Shown: in pieces, positions 11,386 to 22,692 of the stretch
Position numbering within the stretch: the first letter of the stretch is position 1
Layout: every line of letters starts with the position of its first letter
Assembly: GCA_037447655.1 (NCBI GenBank)
Contig: JBBHKE010001734.1
Coordinates: 1 to 64,000 of the forward strand
Length of the DNA stretch: 64,000 nucleotides
Source of the DNA: Zygnema cylindricum
Lineage: Eukaryota > Streptophyta > Zygnematophyceae > Zygnematales > Zygnemataceae
Reading direction: 5' to 3'
Made by a program: the position numbers and the translations under genes
The notes under the pieces: generated by a model
Told to the model about the DNA's origin: nothing
Seen by the model: only the letters and a program-made list of their open reading frames with translations
Database searches by the model: none

Positions 11386-11769
11386 TTACAACAGGTAAGA
11401 CATTACCAATAATTTTGTCATAAACTCCTTTAGGACATTAAGGCTTTGGAGATTTTTCTTTCGCCAATCCGGTGCAGTCTCATCAGCAGTCCCATCCACA
11501 ATGGATGAAAAGTCCCTCTCTTCAAAATAGGAGCTCAGCATATCTTCCGAGTACAGGTAGTCCGACCCATAAATAATAAGCAATTTGGGCGTTGGGCCCA
11601 TAACTTGTTGAAGGTCATGGGCATATAGACTTGGCTGTGATCCACTCCCACTAGGAGTCACACTTGCACCAGTTGGGATATTCGTCCCTAGAGGAGCAGG
11701 TGGAGGAGCAGGTAGAGCACTAGGGCTAATAGGAGCACTTGCAGTAGGAGCTGAGCCATAATCTGACAT
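11386..11769 (-). pseudogene. Copia gag-like N-terminal fragment (family W)
   Basis: A 127-aa minus-strand frame: a Pro/Ala/Ser-rich start (MSDYGSAPTASAPI), then LLIIYGSDYLYSEDML, SSYFEERDFSSIVDGTADE and DWRKKNLQSLNVLKEFM. The pattern of a tyrosine-rich strand, an 'E-x-x-D-F-W/S-x-I-V-D-G' step and a 'W-x-K-K-N' step is that of copia gag N-termini (UBN2-like). It breaks off at 11386, next to the family Y LTR region, with no zinc knuckle or pol. No other copia part follows, so this is a fragment. A host gene exon is less likely. Confidence 0.5.
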
Positions 11770-13200
11770 ATTAGCACAAGCAAACCCAAAGAGGAATACC
11801 TATCAGACTAGTTTAAAACAGTAAGATATGTAACTACAAATGAAAGAGGTCTTTCAACCAGACAAACATATACAAAAGCAAATGAATGACAATAGAACAC
11901 AAACACCTTAAACTGCACTTAGTGCTCTCATTTCCTTTACTCTGTGTAAAATGTACATTTTGTATTGAATTGATCAATCCTAATTGAACTAAATACTCAA
12001 AAGATCTAGAAAACATCTAAAACGTATGTACAAGGTTCACTTAAATATCTACTGACAAAAATCGAAGTATTATGACCAAAATTGTCAGGTAACAATATCT
12101 AGACCCTAGAAATCCGGGAGATATGTTCCACGTCTACATTCATTGGCCGCCGTACACACTCATTTACTCAAAGATAACTACTAGAGTAGATACTAAAACA
12201 TCCACACCAATTATAGCTAATATTGAATAGTTGGTGGTCCAAAAATATTCTAATTCATAGACTCTAATTTTTAAGACTTACTAAAGCTTACTTTTCAATA
12301 GATTGTATCACATATGATCGCCACGTCATTTCAAAGACATGGCTAAACATTTGACCTCAGGTTGTGTCTGGGGTGCATAAAACACATCAATTCTAATGCA
12401 ATATGACGCCATAAGCATTCCATGTTTATTCTATTGACGCCTCTTGATAATTTTTCATAATCCAACAACCAAGAAATTTTTGTAGCGTTAGATTGTTGAT
12501 CCTTATATGACAACCGGAGAGTTAATATGAGGTAGCTTGAAAGCCGTTCACTAGAAAATCATTCCCCCCTTGCTAGTTATGGTATCGTACCTAATTACAA
12601 GACGAGACTGTAAAAGTATAATAGTAGCAGTTTAGCAAGTAAAATTGAACTAGACACTTCCCTTACACGTGTATATATCAAAATTCTCGGATGTTGTTGT
12701 ACTTTTTTGTTCCTAATGTTGTGTATTAGGTATTTAAACATCACGATATTTTTGAAATATCAAGCCGTGGGGAGTCATGATGTATCGCTCCGGGACCATA
12801 AAAATCATCGGAATGAGGGTCTGTCTAGGTGAAGTACGGAGATGAAATACGATGAAAGTATTACAGATGCGAGGCTTTTGAAAATATTTTGACTTTCTAT
12901 TCATGACCAATGTACGGAGGTCATGGGATAGTTGCCCACGATCGCCCATTACGTATATTGTTTTTCAGTCACGTTATTGACCTTACTGATATACAAAAAC
13001 GATATCGAGATGATCAATAAGTTTAAAAACGGATACATTAATTATCGGCACTCGACACACAACACACAATACCAATCCTTGCCCTACACTTTGACGATTC
13101 ACAAACTACTAAATTTTGGAAATTGTTTTTCACCTTTACCATTGCTTCCACCTGTCTCTTTTTTCCAACATCATTGTAACTTTTCCACTTCTACACTAAT
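11770..13200. other. Non-coding stretch, no gene recognised
   Basis: AT-rich DNA with only short frames that look random. I see no domain motifs, terminal inverted repeats or tandem arrays. It could include the missing 5' end of the family W element to its left, but no LTR end was found. Confidence 0.5.
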
Positions 13201-13560
13201 TTCCTCTGTAGCGGCGCAAGCTCTTTGGCAAACTTCGGTCCTTTTGTCACATGTGTCCAACGCCGTGTCTTGTACTACCGTGGACAGACTTGTCTTCTAT
13301 GGTCTTTATGTAGTGCCTCAAACCAACATCGCCAACGTGCGCCCACCAAGACTTGCCACATGGCGCTTGTCCGTGCCATTTTTGAGCCGGCCGTACGGAA
13401 ATTGACGATCGAGGAGGCGGAGACACTAACTGTGGCGGGCAACGCTCCTGCGCTTTCGCTTGCGCCGGCTGTCGCAGCGCCTGTGCCAGCTGTCGCAGCG
13501 TCTCCCACAGGAAAAAATGTTTTACGGGTTTTTGTTGGGGGTTTTTAGGGTTTTTAACAC
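13201..13560. other. GC-richer island with overlapping ORFs, function unknown
   Basis: Base composition rises sharply here against AT-rich flanks. Open frames exist on both strands. On plus, 13225-13548 includes RAIFEPAVRKLTIEEAETL and an Ala/Pro/Val tail. On minus, 13508-13275 includes an Ala/Gly/Thr-rich start. An internal repeat of about 24 bp with core GCTGTCGCAGCG (about 13469-13505) makes the Ala-rich parts. I recognise no family and cannot choose a strand. It could be a first exon, a gene remnant or part of an unknown repeat. Confidence 0.3.
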
Positions 13561-14389
13561 CTGTCATCACTCCACTCGTGAGATGCGCTCTCCCTCACTT
13601 TTTGCTTTCTCACCATCTGTTTTCCTTGTTTTTGTTTTCTCCAACAGGTGGGAATTCCACTACAGGTGAAAAAGTTTCATCATTGTGTATACCTTTGATA
13701 TCCTTTTAACCTTATTAAGCTAGGTTTGAGCTCGTATTACAAATGCAAATTCATCATCAGTTACTTCAATCCACTTACATTTTAACTTCCAATCTAGGAG
13801 CCTTTTTCTAAATTGCCTCGCTAGTTCTAATTTTATTTTTAATAATGATCGCACACTGGCCCATATTTAAAGACGATTCTCTGTCATTTTGTCACATCTG
13901 GAAACTGTTTGGGGCATTGTTCTTTTTTCGACTTTACACTCATAGTCTCCACAAGCTTTGATTAAACTATTTTTGTATGATTGGGGCTCCTAATAATGAC
14001 TTTGTTGACCTGATGCCACCTGTAACCTGATTTACACTTTGTTATAGTTACACCAATAAAGGTCAAAATAGTAAACTCCCTAACTTCGCTAAAAGTTGGC
14101 CAAGTTTGCAAAGTCAACTTCTTTTTCGCAAACTATTATGGCTTCTAAAGTTTGGTTTCTTTTGTCAACAGTTACATATGTCATGTTCACTAACCTACCT
14201 AAGAGCAATTATGGTTTTCCATTTTATCGCACTACATTTATTTCAAGTCTTTTGTGACTATAATTTGACAAAAAACCACCCCTTCCAATCGAATTTAAAC
14301 AAAAAATTATCCTCCACACCGTTTTGAGAGAAAACAATTCAACATTTACACAATATCTGCAAATGGCTCGACACCTCAAACGCCACTGC
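13561..14389. other. Non-coding stretch, no gene recognised
   Basis: AT-rich sequence with no convincing open frame, repeat array or inverted terminus. Confidence 0.5.
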
Positions 14390-14740
14390 AAATCGTAAGA
14401 AAGAGTTAGTTTTTTCGCCACTCAAAGCATATTTTCTTCGTGCACACTTGTTGAATTGTCAAACGGAAACCGCCAATTGGGATGTCAAAATCTTGGCTTT
14501 CAATTACAACCATCAGATTGAGAATCCGATAAATGTGCACGAAAAAAACATGTTTTAAGTGGGGAAAAAATCTTTAACACTCAGCGATGAAAATTTGTCG
14601 GGTTGTCAACCAGATCGTTACTATCGGAAGGCAAGCTTCCCACCTTCCCATTGGCGATCTCCGATTGACAATCCAACAAGTGTGCGCGGAGAAAAGACGT
14701 TCTAAGTGACAAAATAAACTACACTAATATTGATTAGCAG
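14390..14740. mobile_element. Two degenerate copies of the CACCG/TA MITE core
   Basis: Both 14394-14545 and 14565-14735 follow the internal plan of the 216-bp MITE at 63358-63573: TTCGCCACT, then CACACTTGTT, a TTGTCAA...TTGACAA pairing, and GTGCACGAAAAAAACATG or GTGTGCGCGGAGAAAAG. The clean TIRs are lost, so ends are approximate. The two copies sit side by side or nested. Confidence 0.5.
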
Positions 14741-16020
14741 TGCAGTAATAAACCCTATCAACCACATGAAAAAATCCATTGAAAAAAAAAAACAAAAACA
14801 AAAACCACTCAAATATAAAAGTTGTATTCAATGAAATAAAAAGACGAGAAAAAAATATAATAATTTCATATCGGCCCAACTATTTGTGACACCATATTAC
14901 TTTTGATCATTTGTAACATCATATTGCCAGAAATATAAAATACAATCGCCATTTCGTTGTTTGAATAGCTTCAATTCTTTACAAACGAAAAAGAAATAGA
15001 AAAAAAAGAAAAAAAACGAAACCGTTTTTTCCCCTGATTGGCAAACATCGCCAAATGAAACCTAAAATTAAAATATCCCACACTATTTGTTATAGAGCTG
15101 ATCCATACATTAAATTTTTCTATATTTCCGTCTCATTGTTTTTGTTATATCCATACCTATTTAGCGAAAAAAACATATTTTCGTCTTTTTGTTTTTGTTT
15201 TATCGATACTTATTTAGTGAAGTTCCATGGGATCAAACCCAAATAAAGTCAACTTATGCCAAACTAGCCGATGATAAAACTGCTGTACAATTCTATCTCT
15301 TCACCCCTCATCCCTTCACCCCTCCCTTCATTCCTCTCTCCCTTCTCCGATTCCCTGTACAATAAAAACATATAAACAATGTTGTCGTCGTCTCTCAAGA
15401 ACCAAAACATTCCTTAAGTCCACTTATCTCTCACGCTCTATATCCCATAAGGTAAGTCAAAGTTAAATTACAATGAAAGAAAAGTCCTAAGAGATTCTTT
15501 CCATATTTTATTCCCCTATCAATTATCTCCGAAATCCCGTCTTTGTTCTATTTTGCCTCAAAAAACTTAGGGGTGTTTTTGGGTTCTTATATCGAGTCCC
15601 CTACGATGAGGAAAACTATCTCCATCTTTGAGAAAAAAGGATCAAACCGGAATAGGACAAAAAAGTGCCCCCAGATCAGCACGTAAGCTAACAGAAAAGG
15701 ACAAAAGTATCACTAAATCAGAATCGAAATGAAAAGAAAAAGACAAAAGCACCGCCACATCAGCATCTTCCGACTGTCACGGAGACACTGACACATAACT
15801 GCCTGAGACACATTAGGACTTTCCTGAAAGATCCCAAAAAATGATTTTTCAACAATTGAGAGTCCAACAAAACCTCGTTTTTATCAGTCACGTTTCAACG
15901 GAAAAAATTAATATTCCAAAAGAATAGAATGTGGAACGCGTCGCTGCGCAAAAGGCAATTAGTAGTTATTAAACGAATTGAAAGTTTACCCTTGTTTCGA
16001 GGATAAATCGCACATTTCGT
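14741..16020. other. Non-coding stretch, no gene recognised
   Basis: Low-complexity A-rich and pyrimidine-rich sequence (for example 15298-15360, runs of CTTCACCCCTC and related). No motif-bearing frame was found. Confidence 0.5.
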
Positions 16021-16384
16021 ACAAGTTTTTCGAGTAATCGTACGTAGTACGGCTTACTATTAAAACAGTACGGATCACTCATAAAACTGTACGGTAAAAC
16101 AGTACGGTTCACTCAAAAAACGGTACGAATACTCATAGATTGTACGGTAAAACAGTACGATTCTCCCTCAACCTGAAGGTAACTAAAAACCTTCTTCTTT
16201 CATGTATTTACCCTACAACTCTGGTAGTTCGTTTTACGGTTATTTTTCACAGGTTTTTCAAGTAGTTAGTTTTCACGGGGGTATTATTTTAACGGGTTTA
16301 TTTTCACAGGTTAGTTTTCACGGGTTAGTTTTTACAAGTTAGTTTCCGCAGGTTAGTTTTTACGGGTTAGGTTTTAGGAATTAG
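16021..16384. repeat. Two short imperfect tandem repeats
   Basis: 16060-16160 repeats an AAAACAGTACGGTTCACTCA-like unit of 20-25 bp about four times. 16285-16384 repeats GGGTTAGTTTTCAC-like units of about 14 bp five to six times. Both are imperfect and contain no open frame of note. Confidence 0.65.
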
Positions 16385-16387
16385 GTT

Positions 16388-16571
16388 TTAGGAATTCCCG
16401 GAATCCCATTTGTGTTTCCTTTCCCATTTGAGATCCTCCAAATATTCGGCGTGTGCCCTTCGCACATCTCCTCCGGTCAAATTCAAATAATAGGAAGCCG
16501 TACCGTCGTCGATTCCAAGACTTCTTTTTAAGGAATTCATCACCTTCTCTCGTCGGGACTGGGCTCGAGCC
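16388..16571 (-). pseudogene. Exon-like ORF with a UBA-like helical pattern, unknown gene
   Basis: On the minus strand a good 3' splice site (TTTTTGATTTTAG) precedes 16571. The open frame that follows reads SRREKVMNSLKRSLGIDD, then GTASYYLNLTGGDVRRAHA and EYLEDLKWERKHKW, and stops at 16388. The spacing 'G-I-x-D ... A-x-x-Y-L-x-x-T-G-G-D-x-x-x-A' resembles small UBA-type three-helix domains, but this is a guess from pattern. A second, poorer copy of the exon's start (GGCTCGAGCCCAG) lies at about 16650-16694. No upstream coding exon is visible, so this is probably an orphan last exon or a captured gene piece. Confidence 0.35.
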
Positions 16572-16971
16572 CTAAAATCAAAAACATGGGGAAAGAAAAA
16601 AATAAATAACACAAAAGACAAAGAAACAAATAAACGACATAAATATGTGAATTTATCAGCTTCTCTCGTCTAGGCTGGGCTCGAGCCCGGAAATCAGAAA
16701 CATGGACAAAAAAAAAACACAAAATACAATGAAACATCTAAATATTTCATAACTTTATTTTGTGTTTTGTTTAAGTAACACTCCAGACACCAAAAATTAA
16801 AATTAATAATTATATGTTTAAAAATTGAAATAATTATTTGACTAAAATAAAGACATAAATATGTGTGATAAAATGTGGTGATGTGGGACGAATCAAAAAC
16901 ACAAACAAAAACACATAGAAAGACAGAGAAACAAATACTAAGAGAGAAATGAAAAACACATGCAAAAATGC

Positions 16972-17066
16972 ATGTAAAGACATAAAAATACATGAAAATA
17001 CATAAAACGACATAAAAAAACATAAAAATACATAAAGAGACATAAAAATACATAAAAAAACATACA
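16972..17066. repeat. (ACATAAAAAT)n minisatellite
   Basis: Repeats of ACATAAAAAT and variants such as ACATAAAACG for about 95 bp. The long hydrophobic frames on the minus strand here are by-products of the repeat. Confidence 0.85.
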
Positions 17067-17099
17067 AAACACATACTTGTGTGACAAATGAGCCAAGAC

Positions 17100-17660
17100 A
17101 CTTTTTGAAATTTCGAAATAAAACGATCACAGTTGGTTATGGAAATTTTAAAATTACTCCACAGACTTCTTTCACGGATGAGATTTTAAAAAGTAAGATT
17201 TTAAACAGGAAAAAATAAAAAACCTTATATATCCAAATATGCTAATTTTATTTTTTGCATTGAAAAAGACCTGCGGCACCCAAACATTTGGTACCGTCTG
17301 TTTCTATTTCTTTTATTTTTTTCGTAAAAAAATAGTGCTTTTCACACATTAGAAAAAAATTTAACCTGGTGAGTTTTTCTAACTCAGGTTTTAGTAATTT
17401 GTCTGTTACTGTTTACAACAGCCCCCTCTTTTATTAGAGTCCAAAACTGACTGGTTTGCTTGTGGTTTCAATTAAAAATTGCACAATCTAAAAAAAAAAA
17501 AGAGAAATAAGGGAGATATATCATATTATCTGAATTGCACTAGTCTGGCTTCATACTTTGACTTGGGCTTGGATTGTGAATTTTGTTCATTTTGGATTAA
17601 GATTTTCATTTCTTACTGTCTAAACTTGATTACTCTGGCTCACGTTTCAGTTTTGTATTT
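17100..17660. other. Non-coding stretch, no gene recognised
   Basis: AT-rich DNA with A and T runs. No domain motif or repeat element could be assigned. Confidence 0.5.
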
Positions 17661-17665
17661 TTTTT

Positions 17666-17667
<2 letters not shown>

Positions 17668-17730
<63 letters not shown>
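17668..17730. repeat. (AC)n microsatellite
   Basis: About 30 uninterrupted AC dinucleotides, followed to about 18060 by AT-rich sequence with many TATATACATA-type steps. Confidence 0.95.
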
Positions 17731-17731
<1 letters not shown>

Positions 17732-18060
17732 AATGTACATCACACCTATATAAGTCTGTTATATATGCATGTTAAATATATATACATAAATGTATGTAGA
17801 TGTATGTGTGTGCATATATATTATGTTACACATGTAATACAAAATATATATAAACATATCATGTAGATGCATATATACATATAAATGCATATATATCTAT
17901 ACACACAATAGTTGGCATATATACAAACATAAAACACATATATACATACGTACATACATACATACACTTAATGTTACAACTAATTAGAGTATGTTACAAC
18001 TAATATATACAAATGTTCCATAATATATATATAACAAGCATAAAATATATCACATACACA

Positions 18061-18655
18061 CACTACATACACATATACCATCCATAACTACCAGTCCATC
18101 CACACTAATTTGGGTGCAGGGGAATACCGCCCTCAAGCTTCTGCGTCAAGTTTCCATCTCCCTCCGTCGAGATAGAGCAGTATATATCATAGTTCAAAAG
18201 TAGGCGTTTTTATGGTAGGCCTTTGGTCGGCGCCTTTATCGCAAGTTGTGTTATGGGCTTTTCGTGTGATCTTCTTAGATCGCTACTTTGATCAGAGACC
18301 GTCCGATTGTCCAAATCTGACGGTGTAAATAAATATTTTTGGTCCGAATGTTTTAATTGGTCCGAATAGGTCCGAATACAATATGGGTCTTAAGGTCATA
18401 TTGTAAATTTTGCATACAATAGGCATATTGTATGGGCCTACTTTCACCTACTTTTGAACTATGGTATATATATATATATATATATTATACAGACACACAC
18501 AGATATATATTAACTATAAAATAAATTATACACACGCACTACATACACATATACCATCCACAACTACTACTCCATCCACACTAATTCGGGTGCAGGGGAA
18601 TACCGGGCTCGAGCTTCGGCGTCGAGTTTCCATCTCCCTCCATCGAGATAGAACA
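18061..18655. repeat. Direct repeat pair flanking a MITE
   Basis: 18061-18180 and 18535-18655 are close copies: both hold CACATATACCATCCA, CCATCCACACTAATT, GGTGCAGGGGAATACC and GTTTCCATCTCCCTCC. Between them lies a TIR element (18188-18463) and an AT tract. They may be a local duplication made around the MITE or two copies of an unknown small repeat. Confidence 0.75.
18188..18463. mobile_element. TIR MITE (CATAGTTCAAAAGTAGG family), copy 1
   Basis: The left end CATAGTTCAAAAGTAGG and right end CCTACTTTTGAACTATG are perfect inverted complements over 17 bp. Both flanks are GTATATAT (18180-18187 and 18464-18471), an 8-bp target duplication, though in an AT-rich context. A 305-bp relative is at 54083-54387. 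No transposase is present, so the element is non-autonomous. An 8-bp duplication would fit hAT, but the terminus is not a typical hAT one. Confidence 0.8.
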
Positions 18656-18803
18656 CGGCCACCTCCCTCCGGGCATGACTATCCATTTCGATAAAACACT
18701 CCTTTCCCTCCAAAAAATCAGGTTTAGTTATAGGAATCAAAATCCGTTCTCGGGAGTGGATACCGTGGTCACTCATCATCATGTTCTGTCGAAGGATGTT
18801 GGT

Positions 18804-18861
18804 AACCTGTCCCGAGAAAGAGAGGGGGAGAGGGAGAGAGGGAGGGAGGGAGGGAGGGAGG
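18804..18861. repeat. (GAGG)n / (GAGAGG)n simple repeat next to the gap
   Basis: A purine run of GAGAGGGA and GGGA units ends at the N gap. It probably caused the gap. Confidence 0.9.
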
Positions 18862-18871
18862 NNNNNNNNNN
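18862..18871. other. Assembly gap, 10 N
   Basis: Ten undetermined bases between a GGGA repeat and a CATGT repeat. The true length is unknown. Long frames spanning it are not meaningful. Confidence 0.99.
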
Positions 18872-18908
18872 CATGTCATGTCATGTCATGTCATGTCATG
18901 TCATGTCA
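18872..18908. repeat. (CATGT)n microsatellite
   Basis: Seven units of CATGT directly after the gap. Confidence 0.95.
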
Positions 18909-19129
18909 TATCCCCTCTCCCTGTCCTCCGCCTCCCTCCTCTCCCTCTCTCCCCTCCAGTCTCGCTACCTCCTTCCTCCAGGCCTCCAGCTGTCCCTCCT
19001 CCACTCTCCCCTCCCACGCCGCCTCCATCACCTCCATCAGAAAAAGAATATTTCAAATTCTGTACGGAAGGAGGAAGATCCAATGTACTGTATTTTCCTG
19101 TACACACCTGTACGGATACTGCTCAACCA

Positions 19130-19300
19130 GGTACTATACGGTTTTGTGCTGTACCGTACCGTACTGCACCGTATGTACCGTAGAGTACTATACTGTACTG
19201 TACTGTACTGCACTGTACTGTACTGTACTATATTGTACTGCACTGTACTATACTGTACTGTACTGTACTGCACTGTCCTGTACTGTACTGCACTGTACTA
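19130..19300. repeat. GTACT-based satellite-like repeat
   Basis: A run of TGTACTGTACTGCACTGTAC-type sequence with period 5 and its multiples. It yields tyrosine/cysteine-rich false frames. GTAC steps continue at lower density to about 19690. A similar tract lies at 58454-58545. Confidence 0.85.
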
Positions 19301-19774
19301 TATACCGTATTGTTTCGTTCTGTATTATATGCTATTGTTCTGTGCTGTATTGACTGTGTTCTGTGCTATTGTACTTGACTGACCTATGCCGTACGGTGCC
19401 GTACGATGCTGTGTTTGTGCTGTACTGCTTACAAATAGTAATTCAACCTCGAACAGATTTTTTCCGTACGGTGATTTGACCTGCGCCGTACGGTATTGTA
19501 CGGTGTTGCACGGTGCGGCACTGCGGTGTTTTTCCAGTGTACGGAAATGGTATTTATTTTCCGTTCGAATTTAAGAAGTTTCGCCTTAGTTTTCTTGAGT
19601 ACGATTGTACGAACTACGCGACAAAAGAATTTGAAATAGCTTATACTATTCGTTTCTATGCTGTACGGTGCCGTACTGTTCTATGTCCTAGTTGGACGAC
19701 CGTAATGGAGTGACGTCACAATGCACCTCTCTCCCGCGCCGCCTCCGTCGCCAGACAGGCAGCGCACCCGCCGG

Positions 19775-19985
19775 AGGGAGAGAGGAAAAGAGAGAGAGAG
19801 AAGGGGGGAGAGGGAGAGAGCGAGAGAGAAAGAGGGAAGGAGGAGGGAGAGGGAGAGGGAGAGGGAGAGGGAGAGGGAGAGGGAGAGGGAGAGGGAGGTT
19901 ACGAAGGAGGGAGGAAGTGAGGTAGGGAGGGGAAGACAGAGCGCGAGGTAGGGAGGGAGGGAGGGAGGGAGAGAGAGAGGGAGAG
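19775..19985. repeat. (GAGAGG)n / (GGGA)n purine tract
   Basis: About 200 bp of GA and GGGAGA units. The Arg/Glu/Gly or Ser/Leu frames read from it are artefacts. Confidence 0.9.
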
Positions 19986-20327
19986 GAAAGAAAGAAAAAG
20001 CTTGACGTAACTGCGTTGATGTGTACGAGTTAAGGACTAACGAGGGAGAAAAATGAGAGGATGTACGGATGTACCTCAATTGACCATAACGAGAAGTTGG
20101 TAAAATATTGTACGGCGATACAAGTTGCATTTCTGTACTATATTGTACGTCTCCGTACATATTCTGTCCTGTCACACGTCTTAAAAGTGTGAGAACTGAG
20201 AAATAAGACGTGCTGGAATTTTGGAGCGTAATTTCTTGCGACGCACGAAATCTTTCACTTCTAAAAACCACATTTAGTGCAGTAGATCGTATCGAATTTT
20301 AAAGAATTTACTACGATACCGAACGTA

Positions 20328-20552
20328 CACCGTGAATCGCTATTAGCGTTAATAATTTTTCCGCCACTTTATGCATCTTTTCTCCGTACACAATTGTCCG
20401 ATTTTCAATTTGAGACCGCCAATTGGAAGCTGAGAATCTTAACTTTCAACTGCAACCGTCAGATCAAAAGTCCGAAAAGTATGTACGGATAAAAGGTGTT
20501 TTAAGTGGCGAAAAAAACATTAACAGTTTAACACTAATAGCGATTCGCGGTG
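20328..20552. mobile_element. CACCG/TA MITE, 225 bp
   Basis: Left end CACCGTGAATCGCTATTAG, right end CTAATAGCGATTCGCGGTG, flanked by TA on both sides (20326-20327 and 20553-20554). Internal conserved steps: TCTCCGTACACAATTGTCCG, GAGACCGCCAATTGGAAG, then the mirrored GTACGGATAAAAG. This is the reference member of a family found at least ten times in the window. The TA duplication fits the Tc1/mariner group; that assignment is inferred. Confidence 0.85.
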
Positions 20553-20604
20553 TACTTTCCAGCATGACGATTTGGAATTTCTCTAGAAAAAAGAGAGAGA
20601 GCTA

Positions 20605-21676
20605 CACCGCGCATCGTTATTAGTGTCAAAGTTTAAATAGTGTGTAAGAAAATATACCGTCATTGACAATAATTAAGAATTTGAAAAATAAAAAAAAAAA
20701 GGTTTATTCTAATTTCAGTGTAAACGCTAATTTGGAACAGCAAAATTGGAAAATTTTCTGTACGATTATATACATTATACATTATTATATGTATCCGTAC
20801 AAAATATAATAAATCGTACACCGATGTGAAATTTAAAAATCCGTACATGTCAGACTAATTTACGTGTCAGACCAATCCCGTTTTTTTAGCGCACGTTCCT
20901 ATGCGTACGCGTCCGATTTAATTCATTTTTTGTAAAATTTTCACTTGAAAGGGTACAGTTATGTACGGTCTGACATCGACCGTACACCACGCTATTTAGA
21001 TCTTATTGAACTTTAGTTCTTTACGCTATTTTGTACGGTACCTCAATTAACGTCAAGGAAAAATTAAAATCATGTATCCTATTTGAGGAAAAAAATCAAA
21101 AATTTTAAGAACCCAAATTAGTGACTTTGACACTGACTTTGACACTTAGTGTCAAAGTCACTAATTTGGGTTCTTAAAATTTTTGATTTTTTTCCTCAAA
21201 TAGGATACATGATTTTAATTTTTCCTTGACGTTAATTGAGGTACCGTACAAAATAGCGTAAAGAACTAAAGTTCAATAAGATCTAAATAGCGTGGTGTAC
21301 GGTCGATGTCAGACCGTACATAACTGTACCCTTTCAAGTGAAAATTTTACAACAAATGAATTAAATCGGACGCGTACGCATAGGAACGTGCGCTAAAAAA
21401 ACGGGATTGGTCTGACACGTAAATTAGTCTGACATGTACGGATTTTTAAATTTCACATCGGTGTACGATTTATTATATTTTGTACGGATACATATAATAA
21501 TGTATAATGTATATAATCGTACATAAAATTTTCCAATTTTGTTGTTCCAAATTAGCGTTTACACTGAAATTATAATAAACCTTTTTTTTTTAATTTTCAA
21601 ATTCTTAATTATTGTCAATGACGGTATATTTACTGACACACTATTTAAACTTTGACACTAATAACGATGCGCAGTG
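20605..21676. mobile_element. Foldback element, 1072 bp with arms of about 530 bp
   Basis: The two halves are near-perfect inverted copies around an axis at about 21141. The centre reads GTGACTTTGACACT (21121-21134), a 13-base loop, then AGTGTCAAAGTCAC (21148-21161). The outer ends are CACCGCGCATCGTTATTAG and CTAATAACGATGCGCAGTG with TA on each side (20603-20604, 21677-21678), so it belongs to the CACCG/TA group. By eye only a few base changes separate the arms (for example near 20930/21350 and 20770/21520). No protein is encoded. Confidence 0.93.
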
Positions 21677-22692
21677 TACATTACCGTATAGAGGATTTGC
21701 CTACCGTATCGTGACGCTTTATTTCTCCAAAAACTCTTAGGGTGCGTCTCCATGTCCTTGAAACTTAGAGAATTTATTTTTTTTTAGCGCAGATCCAGCG
21801 GACCCGGATTTCGGGTGTCCCTATGTGTATAAAACGAAGTTGTCACTTAAGGGTGTGACGATTATATACGTTGACAATGCCCGTGACAGCTGTCGACATT
21901 GTACAATCTTTGATGACGCACCAAATTGTGAAAAATTGTGAGGTTGCGTGAGAGAGGCGGCTTAATGGGGCGCCCTCAGAGATTTCTCACGATTTCGTCA
22001 ATTGGCATCGGAATTTTCAGACCACTGGAATGGAAAAATCCGTACTGAACGAAACGCGACAAAACAAAACAAATTATGTACTTTGATGGACGGAAACGGA
22101 CAAAAAATAACGGATAGTGTACCTTTCGCTGTCGTTTGAATTCGTTTGAAATTTGTGTAAAAAATTTACACGTGCGAATACGTGTTCCTATTTGTTTTTC
22201 GAATATACTTTGTTTTAACACACAACTTTACTGTGTTTTAAAAAAAAGGTTGAAGATGACGTTTTTTGGTGTGGCCGTGGGTAAAAAAACGCAAGATAAC
22301 AGCAGGTAGTACATCTTACATTCGATGATGACACAAAATGTACTATTCATTTTTTCTAGGGAATTTATCATAACAGTGACTGTTAGGGTTGCGCATAGTC
22401 ACTCACGTCATTTTGTCAAAAAACGTACGTTTGAAGTACACATTGGTACAAATAAAGTATCGTTGAGTATGATTTTGACGGTCAATCGGTTGGACATCTT
22501 TGACTTTCATAACATTGTTTCAACCGCTTAAATTTTTGTCGTGCTTGCGAACGTCGACCGTCATAATAAAATTAGCAATTCACACGGTCGGCGAGCGTTT
22601 ACGGTAATTAAACTGCGGCGACCACATGTAAATAAAATGGTTGCAGACAATAACTTTTTGTCGTTATGTGAGCTCCACGGTGAGAGCACTTA

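Noticed and set aside
16694-17130. Hydrophobic minus-strand frames that look like membrane proteins
   Set aside because: They are read from the (ACATAAAAAT)n repeat; Tyr/Phe/Val/Leu periodicity comes from the repeat.
18675-19382. A 235-aa frame and overlapping frames across the N gap
   Set aside because: They run through GGGA, CATGT and GTACT simple repeats and over undetermined bases, and give low-complexity translations.
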